Of a DNA stretch of 64,000 nt, positions 8,596 to 17,382 are shown piece after piece. The DNA is taken from contig NZ_FPJE01000022.1 in NCBI RefSeq assembly GCF_900119185.1, positions 1-64,000 of the forward strand, read 5' to 3'. This stretch comes from Sinomicrobium oceani. GTDB lineage: Bacteria > Bacteroidota > Bacteroidia > Flavobacteriales > Flavobacteriaceae. Both the position numbers and the translations under genes were made by a program. Below the pieces are notes generated by a model, which saw only the letters and a list, made by a program, of their open reading frames with translations, ran no database searches and had not been told where the DNA came from. Position 1 is the first letter of the stretch. Each line of letters begins with the position of its first letter.

Positions 8596-9275
8596 ATTCC
8601 GGAAGTGTTAAACTTGTATCCCAACCCGTATATGGTTTCGATGTAATCGGCCCCGCCGCATGCACTGATCTTTTTCCGAAGGTTTTTTATGTGCTGGTAA
8701 ATAAAATCGAAATTGGGCAGATTATCGGTATAATCGCCCCAGAGATGGGTGGCGATGGATTGCCTGGATAGTACCCTGTTTTTATTGACGATGAAATAAT
8801 GCAACAGGTCGAATTCTTTTGGGGTCACTTCCAGTCTGGTATTACAGACAAAGATTTCCATGGTGTCCGTGTCGAGCGTAATTTCGTTGCAGGCTATCAG
8901 GTTGGTGCCATCTGTTTTTTTTCTGCGGTACACCGCCCGTAGTCTTGCATGCAGTTCGGGGAGGTGAAATGGTTTGGTAATATAATCATCTCCCCCGCTT
9001 TCGAGTCCGGATATCTTGTCGTCGAGCGCATCTTTTGCGGATACGATAAGTACTCCGCTATTGATTTTTTCGAGTTGTATAAAACGAAGCAGATCCAGTC
9101 CGTTACCGTCCGGGAGCATGATGTCCAGAAGGATACAGTCGTAACTGTAAGACAACAGTTTTTCGCGGGCACTGTTCACACTGTCCGCACATTCACAGAT
9201 AAATCTTTCCCCGACAAGAAAATCATTAAGACTTTCCGAAAGCTCTTTGTTGTCTTCTACGATGAGTACTTTCAT
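8592..9275 (-). CDS. OmpR/PhoB-family response regulator
   Basis: DNA-binding regulator of 227 residues: receiver domain with the acidic pocket (VEDN at residues 6-9), phosphoacceptor Asp51 (LLDIMLPDGNG) and the conserved Lys of TKPF, then a winged-helix domain (LEVTPKEFDLLHYF, ending IETIYGLGYKF). First gene of the pair with the histidine kinase (4-base overlap). Together they probably sense an envelope or chemical stress and act on the RND efflux genes next door. Confidence 0.95.
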   Translation of the reverse strand: MKVLIVEDNKELSESLNDFLVGERFICECADSVNSAREKLLSYSYDCILLDIMLPDGNGLDLLRFIQLEKINSGVLIVSAKDALDDKISGLESGGDDYITKPFHLPELHARLRAVYRRKKTDGTNLIACNEITLDTDTMEIFVCNTRLEVTPKEFDLLHYFIVNKNRVLSRQSIATHLWGDYTDNLPNFDFIYQHIKNLRKKISACGGADYIETIYGLGYKFNTSGI

Positions 9276-9667
9276 AAGTTTTTCTTCTCAATTAATAACA
9301 TAGATATATCACATACCGCAAGTTTGCGGAAAGCAGAAATATTTATGGACGTCAGAAGGTGTGTTAATGCCGTCATCAGTACAGGAATACACAGGGCTTA
9401 TCCCGGGATGGTTTACGGCAGAAAAACAAAAAAGTAAAGTTAAGTTAAAAATTATTACCCCCGGAATAAAGTCGGGACTTATGGATTTTCGAAACAAAAA
9501 ATATAGTTCTTCACCTGTTTTTGATAAAAAAGAATCTATTTTTGTAATCTCTCAAATTGCTCCATGATGTTTTTGCTAAAAAAGATAGTACGAAAATGAG
9601 ATAGCAATATTAAGTTTTTCGTAGTTTTAAAAACCGGAAAAAATAGCTGTTAAAACAGGTTTCTCCA
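9276..9667. other. Intergenic region between divergent regulator and sigma factor genes
   Basis: This 392-base, AT-rich gap separates the minus-strand two-component pair from the plus-strand ECF sigma gene. A TATTTTTG (9537-9544, plus) could be the -7 box of the sigma gene; a TTTG at 9520-9523 is too close for a standard -33. Short open frames here look non-coding. Confidence 0.4.
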
Positions 9668-10252
9668 TTGCGCAAAACTAACACAAATAATCTGATTTTC
9701 CTGGTAAAACGGGGAGACGAGAAAGCTTTTGAAACACTGTATCGCCTGTATGCGAATAATCTGTTTCTCATTGCGAAATCTTATCTCAGGGATGATTTCT
9801 CCGCGGAAGAGGTCGTACAGGGGGTTTTTATTTCTTTGTGGGATAAACGGAAAGATATTCGCGTAAAGGATAATATCGGAGGGTATCTGTTCAAAATGAC
9901 CAAAAACAGGTGCCTGGATATCCTGCGCAAACCGAGAAAAATTATTTCCATAGAGGATGAAATCCTTTTGGAGGAAGACAAGATCAATTTTAAGGCCCTT
10001 CAGGATGAAGGAGCTTCTTTCCTGCTCGAGGAAGAACTGGAAAAACGCATAGAAGAAGCAGTAGCATTACTTCCCAAAACCTGCAAGATGGTTTTTCTGA
10101 AGACCAAGGTAGACGGGCTGAATTATAAAGAAACGGCGCGGGAACTTGAAATTTCGGTGAAAACAGTAGAAAGTCATATGACCAAAGCCTTGAAGCATAT
10201 GCGCTTTCACCTTAAAGAGTTTATGTGTATTTTCCCCTTCTTCGGATTATAG
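9668..10252 (+). CDS. ECF RNA polymerase sigma factor (FecI-like)
   Basis: Extracytoplasmic-function sigma factor of 194 residues, expected to recruit RNA polymerase to the downstream transport genes. Region 2 is seen in FETLYRLYANNLFLIAKSYL through FISLWDKRKDI, and region 4 helix-turn-helix in YKETARELEISVKTVESHM. The only suitable start is a TTG at 9668 (RKTNTNNLIFLVKRGDEKAF follows); no in-frame ATG precedes the conserved region, so a rare start codon is likely and may keep expression low. The FecR gene begins 360 bases downstream. Confidence 0.9.
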   Translation: MRKTNTNNLIFLVKRGDEKAFETLYRLYANNLFLIAKSYLRDDFSAEEVVQGVFISLWDKRKDIRVKDNIGGYLFKMTKNRCLDILRKPRKIISIEDEILLEEDKINFKALQDEGASFLLEEELEKRIEEAVALLPKTCKMVFLKTKVDGLNYKETARELEISVKTVESHMTKALKHMRFHLKEFMCIFPFFGL

Positions 10253-10612
10253 TGCTATAGGGAATCACTGGTATTATATATTTTTATATTTACACTCCGC
10301 TTTGAGTTTCTTCTTGGTGTAACCGGGCCGGAAATACCGGGGTCCTACTTCTTTTTATAACGCTACATCTTATCTATGCCGTTACCGGAAGAAAGTTATC
10401 GTTGAAGCACTTACCATACGATTCTGAAAATATATCATGAAGCGGGATAAACAGGGTCCATATTTCCAATTGTCAAAAACCCCCTCTCTTTTTTATAAAA
10501 TTCTGAAAATTCAAGGTTTTTAAAGAAAATCCTGAAAAAAGTAAAATTAAACTCAGGGTGGATGATCTTTTTAACGTCTTATTAATATAAACTTAACACA
10601 TTTTGTAAAAGT
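10253..10612. other. Intergenic gap between sigma factor and fecR
   Basis: A 360-base AT-rich gap with no gene, no clear hairpin with T-tract and no -7 motif of the housekeeping type. It may carry a promoter for the cognate ECF sigma factor, whose recognition sequence is unknown. Confidence 0.35.
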
Positions 10613-11572
10613 ATGGGGGAAGATACTTTATTAAAATATATAAAAGACGAGTTAACCGGGGAGGAAAAACAGACCGTTGTTTCCTGGATTAACAAGTCCG
10701 AAAAAAACAGGCAGCGATATGCCGTACTCAAAGCAGAGTACACGGCTTCCGGATTTAATTCGCAGGCTCTCGATGTAGAAAAGGCCTATCGCAAGGTTCG
10801 TAAGAGCGGGAAAAGAAAACAAAGAAACAGGAAAATAAGGTCGGGGATAGCTGTTGCTGCCATAGGCTTACTTGGATATTTTTTCTTCTTTACCAGGGAA
10901 ACGAATATCAGCAATACTATAGTTCCGGAAAGTATGGCTATGGTCACGGTTGTGACACCGAAAGGCGCCAGTAAAGACATTGTTTTACCCGATGGTACTC
11001 ATGTGGTCCTCAATGCCGACAGTGAGTTGAATTACAGCAAGACGTTCAATGACGATGTGCGGGAAGTATATCTCTACGGGGAAGCTTATTTTGATGTGGT
11101 GCGGGACACCACACGTCCGTTTATCGTCCATGCGGATGATATGAGTATTAAAGTACTCGGAACCTCCTTCAATGTACGGTCATATTCGGAAGATTCCGAA
11201 ATACAAACCACATTGGTTCACGGCTCGGTAGAAATACAGGGAACTTATATATCGCCGGTAAGGTTAGAGCCCTTACAGACTGCTTCTCTCGGAAAGAGCG
11301 ATAAGCAACTGGAAATAAAAAGTGTTTCGCGTGAAGAAGCTGCTCCCTGGAAAGAAGGAAAACTGATTTTCCGGGAGACACCTCTCGAAAATGTACTGGA
11401 AGATCTGGAACGTAAATATGATGTGCTGTTCGAAGTTCGTTCCGATGGTCTTTACGAATACCTCTATACGGGGACATTTGATAATCTCAGTATAGACGAA
11501 GTTCTTAGGGTATTAAAAATATCATCTCCTATTACCTATCGTAAAGAAGGTCAAAAAATAATCCTGGATTAG
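10613..11572 (+). CDS. FecR family anti-sigma factor
   Basis: Single-pass inner-membrane anti-sigma factor, 319 residues. The cytoplasmic N-terminal part (about 1-76) should hold the ECF sigma factor, a membrane helix covers about 78-94, and the periplasmic part has the FecR domain (TPKGASKDIVLPDGTHVVLN, then LYGEAYFDVVRDTTRPFIVH and IKVLGTSFNV) and a C-terminal STN-like module (ENVLEDLERKYDVLFEV). The sigma gene lies upstream, the SusC-like receptor downstream. Family knowledge: a signal from the receptor's STN domain leads to processing of FecR and sigma release. Confidence 0.93.
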   Translation: MGEDTLLKYIKDELTGEEKQTVVSWINKSEKNRQRYAVLKAEYTASGFNSQALDVEKAYRKVRKSGKRKQRNRKIRSGIAVAAIGLLGYFFFFTRETNISNTIVPESMAMVTVVTPKGASKDIVLPDGTHVVLNADSELNYSKTFNDDVREVYLYGEAYFDVVRDTTRPFIVHADDMSIKVLGTSFNVRSYSEDSEIQTTLVHGSVEIQGTYISPVRLEPLQTASLGKSDKQLEIKSVSREEAAPWKEGKLIFRETPLENVLEDLERKYDVLFEVRSDGLYEYLYTGTFDNLSIDEVLRVLKISSPITYRKEGQKIILD

Positions 11573-11584
11573 GATAAAAATAAA

Positions 11585-11610
11585 GAAGAAGGTGCGGCAA
11601 CACCTTCTTC
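11585..11610 (+). terminator. Perfect hairpin between fecR and the SusC-like gene
   Basis: Arms GAAGAAGGTG and CACCTTCTTC (10 of 10 paired) around CGGCAA, starting 12 bases after fecR. There is no T-tract, so it may be a weak attenuator or an RNA-stabilising stem that sets different levels of fecR and receptor message. The second fecR in this window has the same arrangement. Confidence 0.55.
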
Positions 11611-11670
11611 CCGTTGAGTGTTTAATTGAACTAAAACCAGTCTTGTTTAATCAAAAAAACGTTTAAAAGT

Positions 11671-14600
11671 ATGAAAAAAAACTATCGTTTTAAACCGTTT
11701 TATGGGTATTGGCATTCTCTTGCCGCAAAAATACCCGTAGGACCAATGATCAGGGTAATGAAGATCTATGTCGTGTTAGTATGTCTTACAATCGGGGAGT
11801 TATTGGCTTCAAATGTTCGTGCGCAAAATATTACATTGCGAATGGAAAGACAGCATCTCTCCGAAGTTCTTTCGGCCATTGAAAAAAGAACCAATTATCA
11901 TTTTTTCTACAATTCACGTTTAGTCGATGTATCCAAAATTGTGAGCATTAATATCGATAATGCAGCGCTTGAAGAAACCATGGAGAAGTTGCTTACCGAT
12001 ATGGAAATCGATTTTAAAGTGGTGAAGAATCAGATCGTACTTTTCCCTAAAGGAGATACCTATGCGGTGAAGATGATTGAGGATCTTATCAAAGAGGCCG
12101 AGGAAAAAAGCGCCCGTAAAGAAATAGAACATGTAAATACACTGCTTGCGGAAACCGCAAGAGGATTAAGGACTGCCATGCAGGATGTCGTACGTGGTAC
12201 GGTTACCGATGAAGATGGTATACCGTTGCCGGGAGTAAATATTGTGGTAAAAGGTAGCACTATCGGTACACAGACTGATTTTGACGGAAAATATACGATT
12301 GCAGCCAAGCAGGGACAGGTTCTTAGCTTTTCTTATGTCGGACAAAAAACCGTAGATGTAAGGGTAGGAGCATCGGGAGTCGTCGACCTTCAGATGGAAG
12401 AGGATGCCCAGGCGCTGGAAGAGGTTGTAGTAGTGGCATATGGCGTTCAGGATAAGGAAACCATGGTAGGTTCGAATACCTCCATAAAATCCGAGATGAT
12501 CGAGGACAGACCGCTGACCAACATCGCTAAAGCATTGGACGGTAATGTACCCGGTGTACAGGTAGCCACTGCTTCCGGGCAGCCCGGAAGTGGTCTTAGC
12601 GTAAGGATAAGGGGGGTATCTTCCTATAACCTTTCGAATTCTCCGCTCTATATCCTGGACGGAGCTGTTTTTACAGGAGATCTTTCCGATCTGAACCCTA
12701 ATGATATCGAATCTCTGAATGTTCTGAAAGATGCATCTGCAACCTCCCTGTACGGAGCTGCAGCAGCGAACGGTGTCGTATTAATAACTTCCAAAAAAGG
12801 AGGTAAAAGGGGTAAGGGAACGTTCAACTTTAATGCGTTTACAGGGATGGTTACCAGAGGTATCCCGCAATATGACCGTGTAAATGCCGATGACTATTAC
12901 GTTCTCACATGGAACTCCATGCGCAACGGATATCTGGCAAGCACTTCCGGAGCTACCATAGAGGAAGCCAATGCCTATGCTTCCAGCGAACTGATCAGTG
13001 ATAATCTTAAGAACAATATCTATAATGTAGCGGATGACGAAGTTGTCTTAGACGGGGCGCTGAATCCGGCCGCTTCTAAACTCTACAATGATTTTGACTG
13101 GGAAGATGCGGTGACCCGAACAGGGATTATCCAGCGCTACGACCTGAGCTACGGAAATACGACAGATACAGGAAACTTCTTCAGTTCGGTTTCCTATAAT
13201 AAAGAAGAAGGATATGCAATAAGAACAGGTTTCGAAAGATTCACAGCGAGAGTTTCTACGGACAGACAGGTTACCGACTGGCTTAAACTCGGAGTTTCGT
13301 TGAACGGAAATATCTCTCAGAGTAACCAGGCGGAAAGCGAAGGAGGAAGCTCTTATATCAACCCGTTCTATTTTACCAGGGGTATGGGACCTATCTATTC
13401 TCCGTACTTATATGATGCCGAAGGAAACCCTGTATATGATGAGGAGGGGAAACGAGTGTATGACGGAGTAGAAACCCGCGGCCGGGGTGCCGGAGCAAGT
13501 GTAGGCCGGAATGTTATTCAGGAAACATTACTGAACAGAAGGTATCTGGAAGCGAACAGTATTATGTCTCGCGTTTTTGCAGAGTTTAAACTCACCGAAG
13601 ATTTGACTTTTACAACCAATGCTACCTATGATGTAAGAAATCAGGGATATGACTATTATTCGAATAAAGTTATTGGAGATGCTTATGAGACCGGAGCCCT
13701 GTCAAGAACAGAATACAAGTACACCGGGGTAACGTTAAACCAGTTATTGAACTATAAGAAGTCCTTCGGGCAGCATAATTTCGGTGCTTTGATAGGACAT
13801 GAGTCTTTTGAATATAAATATGACTACCAATATCAAAGAAAAATCGAACAGGTAGTAAACGGAATTTATGAGTTTTCCAATTTTCTTACCACCACAAGCT
13901 TAAATAGTTATGATAGAAGGTTAAACAAAGAATCCTGGTTTGCCCGTTTGAACTATGATTTTGATGGTAAGTATATTGCTTCGCTATCAGCAAGGAATGA
14001 CGCAACTTCCAGATTCAGTGATCAGGAGAATAAAGGTACGTTCTGGTCAGCCGGTTTGGGATGGAATATAAGCAGGGAAGATTTTCTATCCGGTATCAAA
14101 GAGATTACCTTCCTCAAATTCCGTACGTCGTACGGACAGGTGGGGAATGACGGAGGTATCGGAGCAGATCCGGGCTGGCAGGCGGATTTGAATCTGTACA
14201 ATTTGGGGGGCTATTTCAACGCAGGAGAACCCGGTGTTTATTATACCCAGGTAGGGAACAGAAACCTGACCTGGGAATCGAATGACCAGTTTGATGTCGG
14301 GCTGGAATTTGGTCTTCTGGATGACAGGATAACAGGTTCAGCCGAATATTTTAAGCGAAGAACGAAAGATATGATCTTCGAAATCCCGACTCCGGGCTCT
14401 GCAGGTGTTCCCGGAAACGGTTATTATGACAACATAGGAATTATGCAGAATACCGGATGGGAGTTTTTATTGAACTTTGCACTCGTGAGACACCAGGAAT
14501 TTAGATGGGATCTTTCCGTTTCCGCATCGCTGTATAAAAATAAAATGATAGAGCTCCCGCAGGAAGAAATTATCAATGGCACGAAGAGATTGGCAGAAGG

Positions 14601-15264
14601 ACGTTCTATGTACGACTTCTGGCTGAGAAACTGGTATGGTGTAGATCCGAGTGATGGTGCCCCTCTATACGTCCAGGACCCGGAGATCGCTACTGATGAC
14701 AATACCAGGGTTATGGAAGACGGAACCATGGTGACCACAGATCAGTCTAATGCGAAATACGATTATGCCGGAAGTGCTATTCCGGACGTTACAGGATATT
14801 TCACTACGAATTTCTCTTACAAAGGGTTTTACCTCAATACTTTGTTTACATATCAGTTAGGAGGAAAGATCTATGATAGTAACTATCGTTTGCTTATGGG
14901 GTCTTCCCCGGAAGGAGATGCTTTGCATACCGATATGCTCAAAGCGTGGAAAAATCCCGGAGATATAACCGATGTACCGGTAATGAGTACCCAGAATGTA
15001 GCAAGTGCTTCGGCTTTATCTTCGAGGTGGCTTTCGGACGCGAGTTATCTAACGTTAAAAACAGCAACGGTAGGATATAACTTCACTCCGGCGCAAATAG
15101 AAGGACTCGGAATTTCGGGATTGAAAGTCTATTTAAGTGCAGAGAATGTTTTCTCTTTAACAGACAGGGTAGGTCTGGAACCGGCACAGTCATTTAACGG
15201 GACGACCACATACCGTTATACGCCATCAAGAATACTTGCATTGGGACTTAATTTGTCATTCTAA
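11671..15264 (+). CDS. SusC/RagA-type TonB-linked outer membrane receptor with STN domain
   Basis: Outer-membrane importer of 1197 residues that takes up large nutrients with energy from TonB. Order: signal region to about residue 52 (ends VRAQN), STN signalling domain about 55-120 (ITLRMERQHLSEVLSAIEKR), carboxypeptidase-like regulatory beta-domain about 170-250 (VRGTVTDEDGIPLPGVNIVVKG), TonB box region (EEVVVVAYG), plug (VQVATASGQPGSG, LYILDGAVF, LKDASATSLYG) and a 22-strand-type barrel ending in LALGLNLSF. The STN domain matches the adjacent sigma/FecR pair. The SusD-like gene follows after 19 bases. No glycoside hydrolase or peptidase lies nearby, so the substrate is unknown. Confidence 0.96.
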   Translation: MKKNYRFKPFYGYWHSLAAKIPVGPMIRVMKIYVVLVCLTIGELLASNVRAQNITLRMERQHLSEVLSAIEKRTNYHFFYNSRLVDVSKIVSINIDNAALEETMEKLLTDMEIDFKVVKNQIVLFPKGDTYAVKMIEDLIKEAEEKSARKEIEHVNTLLAETARGLRTAMQDVVRGTVTDEDGIPLPGVNIVVKGSTIGTQTDFDGKYTIAAKQGQVLSFSYVGQKTVDVRVGASGVVDLQMEEDAQALEEVVVVAYGVQDKETMVGSNTSIKSEMIEDRPLTNIAKALDGNVPGVQVATASGQPGSGLSVRIRGVSSYNLSNSPLYILDGAVFTGDLSDLNPNDIESLNVLKDASATSLYGAAAANGVVLITSKKGGKRGKGTFNFNAFTGMVTRGIPQYDRVNADDYYVLTWNSMRNGYLASTSGATIEEANAYASSELISDNLKNNIYNVADDEVVLDGALNPAASKLYNDFDWEDAVTRTGIIQRYDLSYGNTTDTGNFFSSVSYNKEEGYAIRTGFERFTARVSTDRQVTDWLKLGVSLNGNISQSNQAESEGGSSYINPFYFTRGMGPIYSPYLYDAEGNPVYDEEGKRVYDGVETRGRGAGASVGRNVIQETLLNRRYLEANSIMSRVFAEFKLTEDLTFTTNATYDVRNQGYDYYSNKVIGDAYETGALSRTEYKYTGVTLNQLLNYKKSFGQHNFGALIGHESFEYKYDYQYQRKIEQVVNGIYEFSNFLTTTSLNSYDRRLNKESWFARLNYDFDGKYIASLSARNDATSRFSDQENKGTFWSAGLGWNISREDFLSGIKEITFLKFRTSYGQVGNDGGIGADPGWQADLNLYNLGGYFNAGEPGVYYTQVGNRNLTWESNDQFDVGLEFGLLDDRITGSAEYFKRRTKDMIFEIPTPGSAGVPGNGYYDNIGIMQNTGWEFLLNFALVRHQEFRWDLSVSASLYKNKMIELPQEEIINGTKRLAEGRSMYDFWLRNWYGVDPSDGAPLYVQDPEIATDDNTRVMEDGTMVTTDQSNAKYDYAGSAIPDVTGYFTTNFSYKGFYLNTLFTYQLGGKIYDSNYRLLMGSSPEGDALHTDMLKAWKNPGDITDVPVMSTQNVASASALSSRWLSDASYLTLKTATVGYNFTPAQIEGLGISGLKVYLSAENVFSLTDRVGLEPAQSFNGTTTYRYTPSRILALGLNLSF

Positions 15265-15283
15265 TTGTAAAAAAATTTAAAAA

Positions 15284-16768
15284 ATGAAAAAAGTCAAAAT
15301 ATATTTATCCTGTATTGCTGTTAGCGGACTTCTCTTTATGGGGGCATGCAGTAATGATTTTCTGGATGTGGAGCCTACGGATGCAGTTAGTGAGGATTTG
15401 GTTGCTTCTTCCGGAGAAAACCTGATGGCTGCCATAAATGGTATGCATCGCAATATGTACAAGAGACAGAACGATAGCCAGGGGCAGAACGGGTACACCG
15501 CGCAGATGATCAACGCCGATGTTATGGGAGAGGATGTTATTCTTCCTACTACGGGGAACGGTTGGTTTGTAACGGTGTTACGATGGTTGCATACGGATAA
15601 CGAATCGTCGAGCTATGTTTCCTATCCCTGGGATTTCTGGTATTCGATGATTAAAAACGCAAATATTGTCCTGGCTAACGGAGAAGAAGCAGAAGGCGAT
15701 CCTCTATTGGTAAACAAAGCACTCGGAGAAGCTCATGCATACAGGGCATTCGGGCATTTTCAGTTGGTTCAGATGTTCGGGAAACGCTATGTTGCCGGTG
15801 AAGCGAATGACGCATTGGGAGTGGTGATCAGGACCGATGGTTATGATAACGATCCCAAACCAAGAGCAACAGTACAGGAAGTCTATGATCAGGTCTGGGA
15901 AGATCTGGAGAAAGCGGAAGAATTGCTTGACGGAACTACGCATACCAACAATTCTCATTTTTCCGTAGCCAATGTGCGGGGAATAATGGCAAGGGTAGCT
16001 TTGGTACAACAAGATTATGAAAAGGCAGCGAGCTATGCAGAAGCTGCACGTGAAGGGTATTCCCTGATGTCTGCTGATGATTATAAATCCGGATTTAATG
16101 ACTATAAAAATGGTGAATGGATGTGGGGAATACACATTCAGGAGGATCAATCGGACGGTTATGGTAACTTTATGGCCTTTATGTCCAGAAACTATGCTTC
16201 CACGCAGATCAGAACATCTCCTAAAGTAATGAATGTTTTACTGTATGATGCATTTCCGGATAGTGATGTAAGAAAACAGTTAGTGGATCCTACCGGTCTG
16301 CATGAAGATCTTGACTTGCCTTCGAATTTTTCGAAATTCGAGTATACTTCCCAGAAATTTATGGCAGCATCTACTTCTTTAAGTATTGGGGATGTACCTT
16401 TTATGAGGGCGGCCGAAATGTACCTGATAGAAGCAGAGGCCAAATATAAAATGAATCAGGAAGCCGCATCGAAATTGGTATTGGCGGAACTGGTATCCGC
16501 AAGAGATCCGGAATTTCTTGCTTTTACTACCACCGGAGAGGCTTATTACGAAGAGCTATTACTACAGCGAAGGATGGAACTTTGGGGAGAAGGATTCCGG
16601 TTCTTTGATCTGAAGCGTCTGGGAAGAAAGCTGGACAGAACCGACACCAATACAAGCAGAACCGTAATTAACAATCTCTATGTAGTGGAGCCTGATGATA
16701 CGCGTTGGCAATGGGCAATTCCCCGCCAGGAGATTAATGCCAATGAAGAGATCGAACCGAATCCTTAA
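15284..16768 (+). CDS. SusD/RagB-type surface nutrient-binding lipoprotein
   Basis: Lipoprotein of 494 residues that caps the SusC-like receptor and binds substrate. Lipobox MGAC gives a lipid-anchored Cys at about residue 22. Family signs: SNDFLDVEPTDAVSE just after the Cys, TPR-like helices (LGEAHAYRAFGHFQLVQMFG), MRAAEMYLIEAEAKY, and the C-terminal ERRMELWGEGFRF-like block (LLLQRRMELWGEGFRFFDLK) and WAIPRQEINAN. A strong terminator follows within 35 bases, so the operon probably ends here. Confidence 0.96.
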   Translation: MKKVKIYLSCIAVSGLLFMGACSNDFLDVEPTDAVSEDLVASSGENLMAAINGMHRNMYKRQNDSQGQNGYTAQMINADVMGEDVILPTTGNGWFVTVLRWLHTDNESSSYVSYPWDFWYSMIKNANIVLANGEEAEGDPLLVNKALGEAHAYRAFGHFQLVQMFGKRYVAGEANDALGVVIRTDGYDNDPKPRATVQEVYDQVWEDLEKAEELLDGTTHTNNSHFSVANVRGIMARVALVQQDYEKAASYAEAAREGYSLMSADDYKSGFNDYKNGEWMWGIHIQEDQSDGYGNFMAFMSRNYASTQIRTSPKVMNVLLYDAFPDSDVRKQLVDPTGLHEDLDLPSNFSKFEYTSQKFMAASTSLSIGDVPFMRAAEMYLIEAEAKYKMNQEAASKLVLAELVSARDPEFLAFTTTGEAYYEELLLQRRMELWGEGFRFFDLKRLGRKLDRTDTNTSRTVINNLYVVEPDDTRWQWAIPRQEINANEEIEPNP

Positions 16769-16802
16769 CGGAGCGGCTCCGATATTTCTATCAAAAACTA
16801 TG

Positions 16803-16847
16803 AAGGCGATTTATCCGGTGTTTCCGGATAGATCGCTTTTTTTATTA
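16803..16847 (+). terminator. Rho-independent terminator after the susD-like gene
   Basis: Stem AGGCGATTTATCCGG / CCGGATAGATCGCTT around TGTTT, followed by a run of T. It separates the susCD operon from the small precursor gene, whose ATG follows about 27 bases later. Confidence 0.85.
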
Positions 16848-16874
16848 CATTTATGGAAACTAAAATTTTACACC

Positions 16875-17123
16875 ATGAAGAAAAAACAACTAAAAGCAAG
16901 ATTGAGCTTAAACAAACAAACTATCAGCAGGCTGTCCGGTAAAGAAGCATCCCGTATTATGGGCGGTGACGGAGACACTACTCAAAACCATACCGTCTGT
17001 GATTGCGATCTGGCCGAAACAGACCAGGGCGCTGGATGCGAAGGTTCATTTATGTTAGTCTGTGAAACATTAGGGTGCGGGGACAATACCGGAACCCGGC
17101 TGCCCTCCTGTTGGAATTGTTAA
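16875..17123 (+). CDS. Class I lanthipeptide-like RiPP precursor peptide
   Basis: An 82-residue peptide with the leader type seen in Bacteroidota class I lanthipeptide-like precursors: lysine-rich start, LSLNKQTISRL (residues 10-20), then a double-glycine end RIMGG (27-31). The remaining 51 residues would be the core, with seven Cys (42, 44, 55, 63, 68, 79, 82), several Thr/Ser, and an acidic, glycine-rich character. The open frame extends upstream into the susD-like gene, but the leader motif fixes the start at 16875. It has its own terminator. No lanthionine synthetase, radical enzyme, peptidase-containing ABC exporter or other maturase is present in the window, so processing genes, if any, are elsewhere. 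The function (antimicrobial, signal or other) is unknown. Confidence 0.7.
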   Translation: MKKKQLKARLSLNKQTISRLSGKEASRIMGGDGDTTQNHTVCDCDLAETDQGAGCEGSFMLVCETLGCGDNTGTRLPSCWNC

Positions 17124-17153
17124 GAGATACAATAGAAGGAAAAATGAATAGTA

Positions 17154-17197
17154 AAACCCAGGCATATTTTTTACAACATGCCTGGGTTTGTGTTTTT
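17154..17197 (+). terminator. Terminator of the RiPP-like precursor gene
   Basis: Arms AAACCCAGGCAT and ATGCCTGGGTTT (12 of 12 paired) with a 12-base loop, followed by GTGTTTTT. It begins 30 bases after the precursor's stop codon. Confidence 0.8.
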
Positions 17198-17382
17198 AAA
17201 CAATTTGCTGGAATGCAGGTGTTTTTAAAATTTTAATCTTATCCGGATTTTCTCCGGAGACCTTTTTTGACCGCGTTAACACATTGCCCGGATTATCCGG
17301 AAGCGCTACCGGTATTCATCGGGAGGGTGGAACAAACCCGGGGATTATTTATTCCCGGGTAAGCCTGAATAGTGCCATTTAA

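Noticed and set aside
16695-16874. Long N-terminal form of the RiPP-like precursor starting inside the susD-like gene
   Set aside because: The extension crosses the susD stop and the terminator hairpin; the leader motif begins at the ATG at 16875.
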